DNA from: Romboutsia faecis | GTDB lineage: Bacteria; Bacillota; Clostridia; Peptostreptococcales; Peptostreptococcaceae | DNA: 64,000 bases | Direction: 5' to 3' | Assembly: GCF_014323405.1 (NCBI RefSeq) | Contig: NZ_JACRWE010000009.1 | Span: 28,100 to 92,099 of the forward strand | Part shown: piece after piece, positions 34,831 through 45,019 of the stretch | Position numbering within the stretch: the stretch's first letter is position 1 | Layout of the letters: every line of letters begins with the position of its first letter | Notes under the pieces: model-generated | Told to the model about the DNA's origin: nothing | The model's input: the letters and a program-made list of their open reading frames with translations, nothing else | The model's database searches: none | Translations under genes and position numbers: made by a program

Positions 34831-35832
34831 ATGGATAGAAATTTAGCGTTAGAATTAGTAAGGGTAACAGAGGCTGCAGCTTTAGTATCTTCTAAATTTA
34901 TGGGTAGAGGAGATAAAAATGGAGCAGATGGAGCAGCTGTTGAAGCTATGAGAAGAGCTTTTGAATCTATTAAGATCAAGGGTGAGGTAGTTATAGGTGA
35001 GGGTGAGTTAGATGAGGCACCTATGCTATATATAGGAGAAAAAGTTGGTTTACAAACTGATGATTGTAAGGAAGTAGACATAGCTGTAGACCCATTAGAA
35101 GGTACTACACTAATAGCCAAAGGTCTTCCAAATGCTATATCAGTAATAGCTATGGGTGCAAAAGGGAGTTTATTAAATGCACCAGATACATATATGAAGA
35201 AAATTATAGTTGGACCTAAAGCAAAAGGGGTAATAGATCTAAATAAAAGTGCAGAAGAAAATATAATATCTGTAGCAAAGGCATTAGGAAAGAAAACCTC
35301 TGAAATGACTATAATAACACAAGATAGAGAAAGACATGATTATATAGTTAAGGCAGCGAGAAGCTTAGGTGCTAGAATAAAGGTATTTAGTGATGGTGAT
35401 GTTGCCGCAGGAATAGCTACATGTTTTGAAGAAACAGGAATAGATATGCTAATGGGAATTGGCGGAGGACCAGAAGGCGTAATAACGGCAGCTGCAGTAA
35501 AATGTATGGGTGGAGATATGCAAGGACAAATATATCCATTAAGTGAGCAAGAAACAAAGAGATGTCATGAGATGGGATTCTCAGATGAAGACATAGAAAA
35601 GATACTATTTATAGATGACTTAGCAAAGGGAGATGATTTATTCTTTGCAGCAACAGGAATTACTCAAGGGGATTTATTAAAAGGTGTAGTATCTATAGGT
35701 AATAATAAAGCTACAACTCAATCTGTAGTTATGAGGGGTAAAACTGGAACTATAAGATTTGTAGATGCTATACACAATTTGGATAAAAATGATATATTAG
35801 TAGATTTAATGAAAAAATATAATATGGACTAA
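34831..35832 (+). CDS. glpX: Class II fructose-1,6-bisphosphatase
   Basis: GlpX hydrolyses fructose-1,6-bisphosphate in gluconeogenesis. The 333 residues begin MDRNLALELVRVTEAAALVS and contain the family motifs GEGELDEAPML, AVDPLEGTT and GIGGGPEGV (metal and phosphate sites). ATG 34831 lies 10 bases after GAAGGAG and gives the usual N-terminus; a start at 34804 would add nine unrelated residues. It is a single-gene unit between two strong hairpins. Confidence 0.96.
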   Translation: MDRNLALELVRVTEAAALVSSKFMGRGDKNGADGAAVEAMRRAFESIKIKGEVVIGEGELDEAPMLYIGEKVGLQTDDCKEVDIAVDPLEGTTLIAKGLPNAISVIAMGAKGSLLNAPDTYMKKIIVGPKAKGVIDLNKSAEENIISVAKALGKKTSEMTIITQDRERHDYIVKAARSLGARIKVFSDGDVAAGIATCFEETGIDMLMGIGGGPEGVITAAAVKCMGGDMQGQIYPLSEQETKRCHEMGFSDEDIEKILFIDDLAKGDDLFFAATGITQGDLLKGVVSIGNNKATTQSVVMRGKTGTIRFVDAIHNLDKNDILVDLMKKYNMD

Positions 35833-35837
35833 AGTAG

Positions 35838-35912
35838 AGTTAGGTAGGAATTAGTAAACTACACTTATACATAAGTGTAGCCATAAGGACTACCTAACTT
35901 ATTTTGTTTTTG
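35838..35912 (+). terminator. Double-hairpin terminator after glpX
   Basis: The outer arms AGTTAGGTAG (35838-35847) and CTACCTAACT (35890-35899) are perfect. Inside lies a second perfect hairpin, CTACACTTAT (35859-35868) with ATAAGTGTAG (35871-35880). A T-rich stretch follows. Confidence 0.75.
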
Positions 35913-35976
35913 ATAATTAAAATATATATGAATTATTTTACAAAAATTCTTAGAAAAGGTATTTGAATATTATTTA

Positions 35977-36006
35977 TTGACCATAATATAATAATAATGA
36001 TATTAT
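35977..36006 (+). promoter_or_regulatory. Probable sigma-A promoter of rho
   Basis: TTGACC (35977-35982) and TATTAT (36001-36006) are 18 bases apart. This leaves a leader of about 100 bases before the rho start. Confidence 0.5.
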
Positions 36007-36112
36007 TAATTTAATTATTTAATAAAACTTTTCTTTTTCACACCTTTAATTCCCGATTGAATGAATATCAAAATAAAATATATAGTTATACATAGAGGAG
36101 GATTTTTTTAAT

Positions 36113-37687
36113 TTGAATAATATAACGGTAGAAGAATTAAATAGTAAAACTTTAGCACAATTGAAAGATATAGCTAAAGAATTAAATATAAAATCAGTTA
36201 GCAAATATAAAAAAGGCGAATTAATTGAAATTATTAATGAAAATACAAAAAATAGTTCATCGGAAAACATTAAAAAAGATGAGAATAAGTCTAATGAAAA
36301 ATACAATGATACTAACAATAGATCGCAAGACAATGTGCAAACATATAATAAACAAGAAACAGTTTATGTAAAGCCTTATAATAAATATGAAAATAATAGT
36401 AGTAGAAATGTAGAGAGTAAGAGTCAGAGTCAGAGAATAGATAATAGACATCAAAATAATGATTATAATAACAAGCCTCAAGGAATAGATAATAGACAAC
36501 TTAGAAATAATAGTAATAAATCTTATTATACTCCAAAGATAGTTGAAGAATCTAAAATAATTGATGAGTTCAATACTTCTAAAGATGATGAGGTAATGGG
36601 CGTATTAGAAATACTTCCGGATGGTTTTGGATTTTTAAGAGGTTCAAATTATCTATCTACAGAAGGAGATGTGTATGTATCTCCATCTCAAATAAGACGA
36701 TTTAATATGAAAACAGGGGACAAGGTTAAAGGAATAACTAGACACCCGAAAACAGGCGAGAAATTTAGAGCACTTTTATATGTTCAAAAAATAAATGATG
36801 AAAGACCTGAAACTGCTATACAAAGGAAAGCATTTGAAACCTTAACACCTATATATCCAGAAGAAAAGTTAACTTTAGAAAAGAGTCAAGGTGAAATTGC
36901 TACAAGACTTATAGATTTAATATCTCCTATAGGTAAAGGTCAAAGAGGATTAATAGTAGCACCTCCTAAGGCAGGAAAAACTATGCTTCTTAAAAATGTA
37001 GCAAATAGTATTGTGAAAAATCATCCAAATGTGGAATTAATAGTTCTTCTTATTGATGAAAGGCCTGAAGAAGTTACTGATATGAAAGAATCTATCGATG
37101 GAGATGTTATATACTCTACTTTCGATCAAGTTTCAAGTCATCATGTTAAGGTAGCTGAAATGGTTCTAAATAGAGCTCAGAGGTTAGTTGAGCATGGTAA
37201 GGACGTAGTAATCTTGTTAGATAGTATTACTAGACTTGCTAGGGCTTATAACTTAACAATATCTCCAACAGGAAGAACTCTATCTGGAGGTCTTGATCCA
37301 GGCGCATTACATGGACCAAAGAAATTCTTTGGTGCAGCTAGAAATATTAGACAAGGTGGTTCATTAACAATACTTGCAACAGCATTAGTTGAAACTGGAT
37401 CAAGAATGGATGATGTAATATTTGAAGAATTTAAAGGTACAGGTAATATGGAATTACACCTAGACAGAAAGCTTGCAGAAAAGAGAATATTCCCAGCAGT
37501 AGATATATATAAATCAGGAACAAGAAGGGAAGACTTATTACTTTCTGAAGAAGAAAAGACAGCACTTTGGAGATTAAGAAGAGAAATGAGTAATAATTCA
37601 GTTATGGAAGTTACTGACAAAGTTATAGAATTATTAAAAAGAACAAAGAATAATGATGAGTTTGTTAAATCAATAAAGGCACTTTAA
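36113..37687 (+). CDS. rho: Transcription termination factor Rho with Asn/Gln-rich insertion
   Basis: Rho is the hexameric RNA helicase that ends transcription. Domains: an N-terminal Rho_N fold (residues 1-41), an Asn/Gln-rich low-complexity stretch (42-143, 24 Asn and 8 Gln of 102), a cold-shock RNA-binding domain (about 160-230, [11 protein letters not shown]), and the ATPase core with Walker [10 protein letters not shown] and Walker [11 protein letters not shown]. The 524 residues exceed the usual ~420 by about this insertion. The start is TTG 36113 behind GAGGAGG. It precedes rpmE, as in many clostridia. Confidence 0.96.
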   Translation: MNNITVEELNSKTLAQLKDIAKELNIKSVSKYKKGELIEIINENTKNSSSENIKKDENKSNEKYNDTNNRSQDNVQTYNKQETVYVKPYNKYENNSSRNVESKSQSQRIDNRHQNNDYNNKPQGIDNRQLRNNSNKSYYTPKIVEESKIIDEFNTSKDDEVMGVLEILPDGFGFLRGSNYLSTEGDVYVSPSQIRRFNMKTGDKVKGITRHPKTGEKFRALLYVQKINDERPETAIQRKAFETLTPIYPEEKLTLEKSQGEIATRLIDLISPIGKGQRGLIVAPPKAGKTMLLKNVANSIVKNHPNVELIVLLIDERPEEVTDMKESIDGDVIYSTFDQVSSHHVKVAEMVLNRAQRLVEHGKDVVILLDSITRLARAYNLTISPTGRTLSGGLDPGALHGPKKFFGAARNIRQGGSLTILATALVETGSRMDDVIFEEFKGTGNMELHLDRKLAEKRIFPAVDIYKSGTRREDLLLSEEEKTALWRLRREMSNNSVMEVTDKVIELLKRTKNNDEFVKSIKAL

Positions 37688-37704
37688 TCTGAAATAAAAA
37701 CTCC

Positions 37705-37733
37705 TTGTACCACTAAAAAACTTATGTTATAAT
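37705..37733 (+). promoter_or_regulatory. Sigma-A promoter of rpmE
   Basis: TTGTAC (37705-37710) and TATAAT (37728-37733) are 17 bases apart. The start would lie near 37740, so rpmE can be expressed without rho. Confidence 0.7.
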
Positions 37734-37803
37734 GGTGTAGTTGATAATGTAAATGAAAAATTAATATGATTAATTTTAAAAATAAAGAGAAGAGGTGACA
37801 ATA

Positions 37804-38004
37804 ATGCAAAAGGATATACAACCTAAATACAATGTTATTGAAGTAAGTTGTGCATGTGGAAATAAATTCCAAGCTGGTTCAACTAACGATGAGATAAAAG
37901 TTGAAATATGTTCAGAATGCCATCCATTCTACACTGGAAAGCAAAAGAATATAGAAGCTGGTGGAAGAATCGACAAGTTCAAGAAGAGATTCAAAATGGA
38001 CTAA
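37804..38004 (+). CDS. rpmE: Ribosomal protein L31, zinc-binding type
   Basis: This 66-residue 50S protein begins [10 protein letters not shown]. It keeps the Cys pairs of the zinc-binding form (CACG near residue 16 and CSEC near 36), so it is L31 of the C+ type. ATG 37804 is the start; the GTG at 37795 lies inside the Shine-Dalgarno AGAGGTG. It is followed by a strong terminator. Confidence 0.96.
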   Translation: MQKDIQPKYNVIEVSCACGNKFQAGSTNDEIKVEICSECHPFYTGKQKNIEAGGRIDKFKKRFKMD

Positions 38005-38016
38005 TTTTTATAAAAA

Positions 38017-38046
38017 ATGGAGTTGGGAAGCCAACTCCTATTTTAT
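38017..38046 (+). terminator. rpmE terminator
   Basis: GGAGTTGG (38019-38026) pairs with CCAACTCC (38031-38038) around a GAAG loop, followed by a T-rich tail. Confidence 0.9.
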
Positions 38047-38067
38047 TTAACTAGGGGGTTCTAAATA

Positions 38068-38643
38068 ATGTATAGACCGATTAATCATGGTTATATAGAG
38101 GCTGTAATTGGACCAATGTACAGTGGGAAAAGCGAAGAGCTTATAAGAAGACTAAAAAGAGCTAAAATAGCAAAACAAAATGTTGTGGTATTTAAGCCTA
38201 AAATAGATGATAGATATAGTAAAGAAGACGTAGTTTCACATAGTGGAGAAAGTATAGATGCAATTCCTATAAATAAAGCTAATGAAATTTACGATTATAT
38301 AGATAATAAAGTTCAAGTTGTTGGAATAGATGAAGTACAATTCTTTGATGAAGAAGTTGTAAGTGTAGCTGTGGATTTAGCCAACAAAGGAATCAGAGTT
38401 ATAGCTGCAGGTCTTGATATGGACTTTAAAGGTGAGCCGTTTGGACCAACGCCAAAGTTATTAGCGATAGCAGAATTCGTTGATAAAATACAAGCTGTTT
38501 GTTCTGTATGCGGACAACCTGCTACAAGATCTCAAAGACTAATCAATGGAGAACCAGCTAGATATAATGATCCAATAATACAAGTTGGAGCAGTAGAAAG
38601 TTATGAGGCTAGATGCAGGAAGTGTCATGTAGTATATAAATAA
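38068..38643 (+). CDS. tdk: Thymidine kinase
   Basis: Tdk phosphorylates thymidine in pyrimidine salvage. The P-loop [11 protein letters not shown] is near residue 12 and the DEVQFF Walker B near 92. The zinc-binding lasso has four Cys (CSVC and CRKC pairs). The length of 191 residues is typical of type II kinases. It lies between rpmE and the yqhQ-prmC-prfA group with terminators on both sides, so it is an independent unit. Confidence 0.96.
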   Translation: MYRPINHGYIEAVIGPMYSGKSEELIRRLKRAKIAKQNVVVFKPKIDDRYSKEDVVSHSGESIDAIPINKANEIYDYIDNKVQVVGIDEVQFFDEEVVSVAVDLANKGIRVIAAGLDMDFKGEPFGPTPKLLAIAEFVDKIQAVCSVCGQPATRSQRLINGEPARYNDPIIQVGAVESYEARCRKCHVVYK

Positions 38644-38665
38644 AAATAAGCTAATTTAGAATATA

Positions 38666-38708
38666 TCCCTTTAGAGTGAGAGAAAGTTTACTTTAAAGGG
38701 AATTTTTA
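38666..38708 (+). terminator. tdk terminator
   Basis: TCCCTTTA (38666-38673) pairs with TAAAGGGA (38694-38701), followed by TTTTTA. Confidence 0.8.
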
Positions 38709-38752
38709 TATTATAATAAAATAAAAATATAAAATAGCTAAGAGGTGAGTAT

Positions 38753-39652
38753 ATGAGTAAACCGGCTGTTGGTGGTCAAGCTCTAATTGAAGGTGTAATG
38801 ATGCAGTCAAAGAAAAAAAGAGCAATAGCTGTTAGAAAAGCAGATGGAGAGATTGTAATTAAAAAAAATAAAATAAAAAGCTGGATAAATGATAAAAATA
38901 TAGATAAAATTCCTTTTGTTAGAGGATCATTTATATTAATTGAAAACATGCTTGAGGGTATTAATAGCTTGAATTACTCTTCAGAGTTTTTTATGGATGA
39001 AGAAAATGAAGAGGAAGATAAATTTGACATATTACTTAAAAAAGTATTCAAAGATAAAGCCAATGATGTGGTTTTAGTTATAGCTATGTTTTTTGCTATT
39101 CTAATTTCCATAGGTATGTTTGTTTTAATTCCAACATTTATAGGAGGATTATTTTCAAAAATTATTTCTAATAAGGTTATTTTAAACTTGATAGAGGGAA
39201 TAATTAGGATACTAATACTATTTACTTATATTGTTATAATTTCAAAAAATAAAGATATAGAAAGAACGTTTCAATACCATGGAGCAGAACATAAAGCTGT
39301 ATACTGTTATGAGAATAATTTAGAGCTTACTATCGAAAATGCAAGAAAGTTTACTACATTACACCCTAGATGTGGAACAAACTTTTTATTTATAGTTATG
39401 TTTACATCTATAATATTGTTTTCATTCTTTGGGTGGCCTAATCCTCTAGTTAGAGTGATAATGAGAATAGTATGTATACCAGTAGTTGCTGGTATATCTT
39501 ATGAGATAATTAGATTTCTTGGGAAATATAACAATAAATTAACTAAAATTGTTGCATATCCAGGAATGATGTTACAAAAGTTTACAACAAAAGAGCCAGA
39601 TGATTTACAATTAGAGGTGGCATTAGCGGCATTAAAGGCTGTTGTGAATTAA
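38753..39652 (+). CDS. yqhQ: DUF1385 membrane protein (YqhQ-like)
   Basis: This 299-residue DUF1385 protein begins MSKPAVGGQALIEGVMMQ. It has a conserved HGAEHKAVYCYE stretch and RCGTNFLF, and about four membrane helices. The biochemical role is unknown. The order rpmE-(yqhQ)-prmC-prfA is common in clostridia, which supports the gene being real and core. It is 15 bases upstream of prmC, probably cotranscribed. Confidence 0.88.
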   Translation: MSKPAVGGQALIEGVMMQSKKKRAIAVRKADGEIVIKKNKIKSWINDKNIDKIPFVRGSFILIENMLEGINSLNYSSEFFMDEENEEEDKFDILLKKVFKDKANDVVLVIAMFFAILISIGMFVLIPTFIGGLFSKIISNKVILNLIEGIIRILILFTYIVIISKNKDIERTFQYHGAEHKAVYCYENNLELTIENARKFTTLHPRCGTNFLFIVMFTSIILFSFFGWPNPLVRVIMRIVCIPVVAGISYEIIRFLGKYNNKLTKIVAYPGMMLQKFTTKEPDDLQLEVALAALKAVVN

Positions 39653-39667
39653 GAAAAAGGAGCAGTT

Positions 39668-40519
39668 ATGACAATTAGAGATATAATTATAAAATACTCA
39701 AAAGAGTTAGAAAATATAAGTGACACGCCAAGATTAGATGTTGAAATATTACTAGAAAAAGCTCTTGGAAATGTAGATAGTCTTTATATACGTCTAAATT
39801 TAAATAAAGAGTTAACACAAGAACAAGAGGATTTATTTAATACATTTATACAAGATAGATTAAAGGGAAGACCTGTTGCTTATATAGTAGGAAATAGAGA
39901 ATTTATGGGATTAGATTTTTACGTACAAGAAGGAGTTTTAATTCCAAGGCCAGATACAGAGCCTTTAGTAGAAGAGATAATAGAGCTTTGCAAAAGTAAA
40001 GAAAATTTAAGTATATTAGATATAGGAACTGGTTCAGGGGCTATAACTATAAGTTTAGCCAAATATTTGAAGACTTCTAAGGTGAAATCTTTTGATATAT
40101 CAGACATAGCGTTAGAAATTGGTAAAAAGAATGCAATAAGTAATGAAGTTGATGATAGAGTTGAATTTATAAAATCTGATTTATTTAGTTCTATAGAAAA
40201 TAAAAATATAAAATTTGATGTTATAGTTTCTAATCCTCCTTATATACCTAAAAAAGATATAGAAACTTTACATACTCAGGTGAAAGACTATGAACCATAT
40301 ACAGCTTTAGAAGGTGGAGAAGATGGGCTAGACTTTTATAGAAGCATAACAGAACAATCAAGAATGTATCTAAAAGAAAATGGAATATTAGCATATGAAG
40401 TTGGTCATGATCAAGCTGAGGATGTATCAGAGATAATGAAGAAGAATGGGTATAATAAAATATATACAAAGAAAGATTTACAGGGAATTGATAGAGTTGT
40501 TATAGGTTATAAACTATGA
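39668..40519 (+). CDS. prmC: Release factor glutamine methyltransferase PrmC
   Basis: PrmC methylates the Gln of the GGQ motif in release factors. The SAM-binding motif LDIGTGSGAI is near residue 118 and the catalytic NPPY motif (VSNPPYIP) near 186. The N-terminal helical domain that recognises the release factor is present. Its partner prfA is the next gene, 42 bases away. Confidence 0.96.
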   Translation: MTIRDIIIKYSKELENISDTPRLDVEILLEKALGNVDSLYIRLNLNKELTQEQEDLFNTFIQDRLKGRPVAYIVGNREFMGLDFYVQEGVLIPRPDTEPLVEEIIELCKSKENLSILDIGTGSGAITISLAKYLKTSKVKSFDISDIALEIGKKNAISNEVDDRVEFIKSDLFSSIENKNIKFDVIVSNPPYIPKKDIETLHTQVKDYEPYTALEGGEDGLDFYRSITEQSRMYLKENGILAYEVGHDQAEDVSEIMKKNGYNKIYTKKDLQGIDRVVIGYKL

Positions 40520-40561
40520 TATAATGAACAATTGATATGTTACAATTAAAGAGGTGAAAGT

Positions 40562-41626
40562 ATGTTACAGAAATTAGCAGTACTAGAAGATAAATATAAA
40601 GAACTAACAGAAAAAATAAGTGATCCTGAAGTAATAAGCGATCAAAAAGTTTGGCAAAAGTATATGAAAGAGCATGCTGATTTAGAACCAATCATAATGA
40701 AGTTCAGAGAATATCAGTCTGTTCTAAACAGTATAAAAGACTCTAAGGAGATACTACAAGAGGAGTCTGATGAAGAATTAAGAGAGTTAGCTAAAATGGA
40801 ACTATCTGAGATGGAAGACCAAGTAGAACCATTAGAAGCTGAATTAAAAATACTATTATTACCTAAAGACCCTAACGATGAAAAGAACGTTATAGTTGAA
40901 GTTAGAGGTGGAGCAGGTGGAGATGAAGCAGCTCTATTTGCTGGAGACTTATTCAGAATGTATTCAAGATATGCTGAAAGAAGAAGATGGAAGATAGAAT
41001 TATTAAGTGCTAGTGATACTGGTGTTGGTGGATATAAAGAAGTATCTTTCTTAATAAAAGGTAAGGGTGCATACTCAAGATTAAAATATGAATCAGGAGT
41101 TCATAGAGTTCAAAGAATCCCAGCAACTGAATCAGGAGGAAGAATACATACATCAACTGCAACGGTTGCTGTATTACCAGAAGTTGAGACTGTAGAAGTA
41201 AATATAAATCCAAATGACTTAAGAATAGATGTTTTCCGTTCTTCAGGAAATGGTGGGCAAAGTGTTAATACTACCGACTCTGCGGTAAGAATAACTCACA
41301 TACCTACAGGAGAAGTAGTATCTTGCCAAGATGGTAAATCACAGTTAAAAAATAAAGAACAAGCTTTAAAAATACTTGTAGCTAGACTTAATGATAAGGC
41401 TATAGCTGAGCAAAATAAAGAAATATCAGCTGAAAGAAAGAGTCAGGTAGGTACAGGTGATAGATCTGAAAGAATAAGAACTTATAACTTCCCTCAAGGA
41501 AGAGTAAGTGACCATAGAATAAACTTAACATTATATAAGTTAGATCAATTCTTAGATGGAGATATCGATGAAATGATAGATGCCTTAATAACAGTTGATC
41601 AAACTGAAAAAATGTCTGCAATATAA
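40562..41626 (+). CDS. prfA: Peptide chain release factor 1
   Basis: RF1 ends translation at UAA and UAG. The tripeptide anticodon region reads [14 protein letters not shown] (PAT type) and the catalytic motif is GNGGQSVN, the PrmC target. The length of 354 residues is standard. The RBS is GAGGTG. A small hairpin overlapping the end closes the yqhQ-prmC-prfA unit. Confidence 0.98.
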   Translation: MLQKLAVLEDKYKELTEKISDPEVISDQKVWQKYMKEHADLEPIIMKFREYQSVLNSIKDSKEILQEESDEELRELAKMELSEMEDQVEPLEAELKILLLPKDPNDEKNVIVEVRGGAGGDEAALFAGDLFRMYSRYAERRRWKIELLSASDTGVGGYKEVSFLIKGKGAYSRLKYESGVHRVQRIPATESGGRIHTSTATVAVLPEVETVEVNINPNDLRIDVFRSSGNGGQSVNTTDSAVRITHIPTGEVVSCQDGKSQLKNKEQALKILVARLNDKAIAEQNKEISAERKSQVGTGDRSERIRTYNFPQGRVSDHRINLTLYKLDQFLDGDIDEMIDALITVDQTEKMSAI

Positions 41627-41650
41627 ATCCCTAATATTTAGGGATTTTTC
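41627..41650 (+). terminator. prfA terminator
   Basis: ATCCCTAA (41627-41634) pairs with TTAGGGAT (41638-41645), followed by TTTTT. Confidence 0.88.
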
Positions 41651-41723
41651 TATAGGAACTTTAGTTATCTTATGAACTTGTACTGTATATAATTATTATA
41701 TAATGGTACAAGGGGGTTGAGAA

Positions 41724-42404
41724 TTGATATTAAGAATTACTTTAATTGGTTTATTTGCAGGTGTTATAGGAACTGGTTTTGGGGGAGTAATATCAGCTAT
41801 TTTCAAGAAAAAAGTAGACAAATATATAGATTTTTTTATGGGTCTATCAGGTGGAATAATGTTAGCTGTTGTAGTATTTGACTTAATGAAAGAATCTATG
41901 GAAATCATGGGAGTTATGCAAACCGTTATATTTACATTTGTAGGAGTAATTATAACAATGCTCATAAAGTCAAGCTTAGACATATCTAGCGATATGAAGT
42001 CAGGGTATTTAATTTTTTTGAGTATACTATTACATAATCTACCGGAAGGGCTAGCTATTGGATCATCTTTTATGTCAAAAGAATCTCTAGGTATGACGTT
42101 AGCAATAGTTATAGGGATACATAATATACCTGAAGGTTTAGCAATGGCATTAAGCTTGGTTGGCAGCAAAATGAAAATTGCTAAGGTAATTTTATTTACA
42201 ATAATAGCAGGAATACCTATGGGTATAGGGAGTTTTTTAGGTGCTTATTTTGGGGGGATTTTTTCTTCGCTTATAGGTGTATTTCTTGCTACAGCAGCTG
42301 GTACAATGATGTACGTTGTCTTGGAAGAAATATTCCCTAAATCAAGAAGTCTATATTGTATAATTGGATTTTTAGTAGGTACATTAATTGTATATTGTAT
42401 CTAA
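41724..42404 (+). CDS. ZIP family metal transporter
   Basis: This 226-residue polytopic protein has two typical metal-site helices: HNLPEGLAIG (near residue 106) and HNIPEGLAMAL (near 133). ZIP proteins move zinc, iron or other divalent metals into the cytoplasm. It is the short bacterial (ZupT-like) type with eight helices. The start is TTG 41724 behind AAGGGGG. Metal preference cannot be told. The region just after overlaps the false upstream start of the next gene. Confidence 0.88.
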   Translation: MILRITLIGLFAGVIGTGFGGVISAIFKKKVDKYIDFFMGLSGGIMLAVVVFDLMKESMEIMGVMQTVIFTFVGVIITMLIKSSLDISSDMKSGYLIFLSILLHNLPEGLAIGSSFMSKESLGMTLAIVIGIHNIPEGLAMALSLVGSKMKIAKVILFTIIAGIPMGIGSFLGAYFGGIFSSLIGVFLATAAGTMMYVVLEEIFPKSRSLYCIIGFLVGTLIVYCI

Positions 42405-42429
42405 AACTAAAACAAAGGTAGGTATACAA

Positions 42430-43473
42430 ATGATGAAAACTATCATAAGTAAAATTGAATCAGAAAACATCGATATAAAAGAAATTGAAAAACATGCAAA
42501 ACTTTTAAAAGAAGGAAATACAGTTATATTTCCAACAGAAACAGTATATGGATTAGGAGCAAATGCTTTAGATGAAAATGCTGTAAAGAAAATATATAAA
42601 GCAAAGGGAAGGCCAAGTGATAATCCTCTTATAGTTCATATTTCAGAGGAAAAAGAAGTATATGACTTAGCTAAAAATGTAAGTGAAAAAGCTAAAAAAG
42701 TAATGCAAGAATTTTGGCCAGGGCCTATAACTATAGTTTTGAATAAAAAAGACATAGTTCCTAAAACTACTAGTGGAGGACTAGATACAGTAGCTATAAG
42801 AATGCCCTCTCACAAAATTGCACAAGCAGTAATAAAAGAAGCGGGTGTTCCTATAGCAGCTCCTTCTGCAAATATATCAGGAAGACCATCTCCAACAAAA
42901 GAAGCTCATGTCAGAGAGGAAATGGATGGAAGAGTAAGTGGAATAATTTTAGGTGGAGATTGTAACTTTGGACTAGAATCTACAGTTTTAGATATGACTG
43001 AAGAAGTACCAATGATACTTAGACCAGGTAGTATAACTAAAGAAGAATTGGAAAAATTAATTGGAGAGGTAAATTTAGACCCATCTTTAGAAAAAAAAGA
43101 AGATAATAAAAAGGCAAAAGCACCTGGTATGAAATATACACATTATTCTCCAAATGCTGATGTTTATATAGTATCGGGGAATTCTGAAGATGTAGTACAA
43201 AAGATAAATGATTTAGTTCGACAAAATGAAAATAATGGATTAAAAACAGGTGTAATGTGTTTAAATAAAAATTATGAAAAATACAATGGTCTAGTTATAT
43301 CTCTTGGAGAAACTTTAGAAGAAGTAGGTAGCAACTTATTTAGTACTCTTATAGAAATGGATAAAAACAAAATAGATATAATATATTCAGAAGAATTCCC
43401 TGTAAGTGGGGTAGGAAGAGCTATAATGAACAGACTACTTAAATCAGCTGGTTATAAAATAATTAAAGCTTAA
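42430..43473 (+). CDS. ywlC: Threonylcarbamoyl-AMP synthase (Sua5/YwlC type)
   Basis: This enzyme makes threonylcarbamoyl-AMP for the t6A tRNA modification. The YrdC-like domain has GNTVIFPTETVYGLGANA, KGRPSDNPLI and APSANISGRPSPT. A C-terminal Sua5 domain follows a linker with PGMKYTHYSP near residue 230. ATG 42430 or 42433 lies behind AAAGGTAGG; a start at 42388 would overlap the transporter gene. About 348 residues. The long AT-rich gap after it (43474-43650) shows no clear signal. Confidence 0.93.
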   Translation: MMKTIISKIESENIDIKEIEKHAKLLKEGNTVIFPTETVYGLGANALDENAVKKIYKAKGRPSDNPLIVHISEEKEVYDLAKNVSEKAKKVMQEFWPGPITIVLNKKDIVPKTTSGGLDTVAIRMPSHKIAQAVIKEAGVPIAAPSANISGRPSPTKEAHVREEMDGRVSGIILGGDCNFGLESTVLDMTEEVPMILRPGSITKEELEKLIGEVNLDPSLEKKEDNKKAKAPGMKYTHYSPNADVYIVSGNSEDVVQKINDLVRQNENNGLKTGVMCLNKNYEKYNGLVISLGETLEEVGSNLFSTLIEMDKNKIDIIYSEEFPVSGVGRAIMNRLLKSAGYKIIKA

Positions 43474-43650
43474 TTTTGAATATTAAAATTATATCAAAAA
43501 TACTAGTAAAATGTTACTTAATTTAATATAATATCATAAGAATACTATTAGATAGTGAATATTTTTATAATAAGTTTATTAAATTCGCTATTTTAATAAA
43601 AAATACAAAAATATACATAACGAAATACATAATGCGGAGGAAATTTTAAT

Positions 43651-44115
43651 ATGAAAATCGGATTAGGATGTGACCATGGGGGCTATAACCTTAAATCAGA
43701 AATAATCAAGCATTTACAATCTAAGGATATCGAATGTGTAGATTATGGTACAAATAATGATTTAGATTCAGTAGATTACCCAATATATGGGGAGTCAGTT
43801 GCCAATGCAGTAGTAAACAAAGATGTAGATTATGGAATTGTTTGTTGCGGTACAGGGATTGGAATATCTTTAGCTGCAAATAAAGTTCCAGGAATAAGAT
43901 GTGCTGTAGTATCAGATGTATTTTCAGCAAAAATGTCGAAGGCTCATAATAATGCAAATATGTTATCTTTAGGAGAAAGAGTTATAGGAAAAGGACTTGC
44001 CTTAGAGATTGTAGATGCATGGATAAATACTGAGTTTGAAGGCGATAGACACTCTAGAAGAGTTGATATGATAAATAAAATAGAAGAAAAGCATAGTAAA
44101 CAGGAGGCAATATAA
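43651..44115 (+). CDS. rpiB: Ribose-5-phosphate isomerase B
   Basis: RpiB interconverts ribose-5-phosphate and ribulose-5-phosphate. The N-terminal [10 protein letters not shown] and the active-site loop [10 protein letters not shown] with its catalytic Cys are visible. The length of 154 residues is normal. It is preceded by GCGGAGG and followed directly by upp; the shared theme is ribose-phosphate and nucleotide supply. Confidence 0.96.
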   Translation: MKIGLGCDHGGYNLKSEIIKHLQSKDIECVDYGTNNDLDSVDYPIYGESVANAVVNKDVDYGIVCCGTGIGISLAANKVPGIRCAVVSDVFSAKMSKAHNNANMLSLGERVIGKGLALEIVDAWINTEFEGDRHSRRVDMINKIEEKHSKQEAI

Positions 44116-44116
44116 T

Positions 44117-44746
44117 ATGAGTAAGGTAATAGTAACAGATCATCCATTAATACAACATAAGTTAACATTAATGAGAGATAAAAATACAGGTTCTAAGGAT
44201 TTTAGACAACTTTTAACGGAAATAACAATGTTAATGGGATACGAAATAACTAGAAATTTACCATTAGAAGATGCAGAAATACAAACACCAGTGGTAAATG
44301 CTACATGTAAAGTATTACAAGGGAAAAAATTAGGAATAGTTCCTATATTAAGAGCTGGATTAGGGATGGTAGACGGATTAGTGAACTTAATACCAGCAGC
44401 TAAAATAGGACACGTTGGATTATACAGAGATCCTGAAACTTTACAACCAGTTGAATATTACTGTAAACTTCCTCAAGATATACATGAAAGAGAAATGTTA
44501 ATAGTAGATCCAATGCTTGCGACTGGTGGATCAGCAGTTGCTGCAATAGATGTATTAAAGAAAAAAGGAGCAACAAATATAAAGTTAGTTAACTTAGTTG
44601 CAGCTCCAGAAGGTATAGAAGAAGTTAAGAAATATCATCCTGATGTAGATATATACGTTGCATCTATAGATGAAAAGTTAAATGATCATGGATATATTGT
44701 TCCAGGATTAGGTGACGCAGGAGATAGATTATTCGGTACAAAATAA
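44117..44746 (+). CDS. upp: Uracil phosphoribosyltransferase
   Basis: Upp converts uracil and PRPP to UMP. The PRPP-binding motif [15 protein letters not shown] is near residue 130 and the uracil-site [12 protein letters not shown] near the C-terminus. The length of 209 residues is standard. ATG comes two bases after the rpiB stop. It is closed by a strong terminator; the ATP synthase operon follows after a long leader. Confidence 0.97.
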   Translation: MSKVIVTDHPLIQHKLTLMRDKNTGSKDFRQLLTEITMLMGYEITRNLPLEDAEIQTPVVNATCKVLQGKKLGIVPILRAGLGMVDGLVNLIPAAKIGHVGLYRDPETLQPVEYYCKLPQDIHEREMLIVDPMLATGGSAVAAIDVLKKKGATNIKLVNLVAAPEGIEEVKKYHPDVDIYVASIDEKLNDHGYIVPGLGDAGDRLFGTK

Positions 44747-44761
44747 ATGTAAATATATATC

Positions 44762-44797
44762 GACAGTCTTAAATTTAAATTTTAAGACTGTCTTTTT
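44762..44797 (+). terminator. upp terminator
   Basis: GACAGTCTTAAA (44762-44773) and TTTAAGACTGTC (44781-44792) are a perfect 12-bp stem, followed by TTTTT. Confidence 0.93.
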
Positions 44798-44883
44798 ATC
44801 ATATATTATTGCCGAGCATAATTTTATTAAGTAATATTAAATTTTAATTTTTTTTTGAAGGTAGAACGGTTGAAATTTCAATT

Positions 44884-44898
44884 AAAATTTAGAAAATT
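44884..44898. promoter_or_regulatory. CodY-box-like sequence upstream of the atp promoter
   Basis: AAAATTTAGAAAATT differs from the CodY consensus AATTTTCWGAAAATT at three positions. It lies just before the -35 region. A TTGAAATTTCAA palindrome is next to it at 44870-44881. AT-rich DNA produces such matches by chance. Confidence 0.3.
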
Positions 44899-44919
44899 AA
44901 GAAAGTCATATAAAAAGAA

Positions 44920-44947
44920 TTGCTTTTTTTTAATAATATGGTAAAAT
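44920..44947 (+). promoter_or_regulatory. Probable sigma-A promoter of the ATP synthase operon
   Basis: TTGCTT (44920-44925) and TAAAAT (44942-44947) are 16 bases apart, with TG one base before the -10 box. The leader would be about 250 bases long. Confidence 0.55.
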
Positions 44948-45019
44948 AGATTTAACGAAAGACATAGATAAATTTAAAGTTTATAATTTGAAAATGAGCA
45001 AAATTCCAGTAGATTAATT

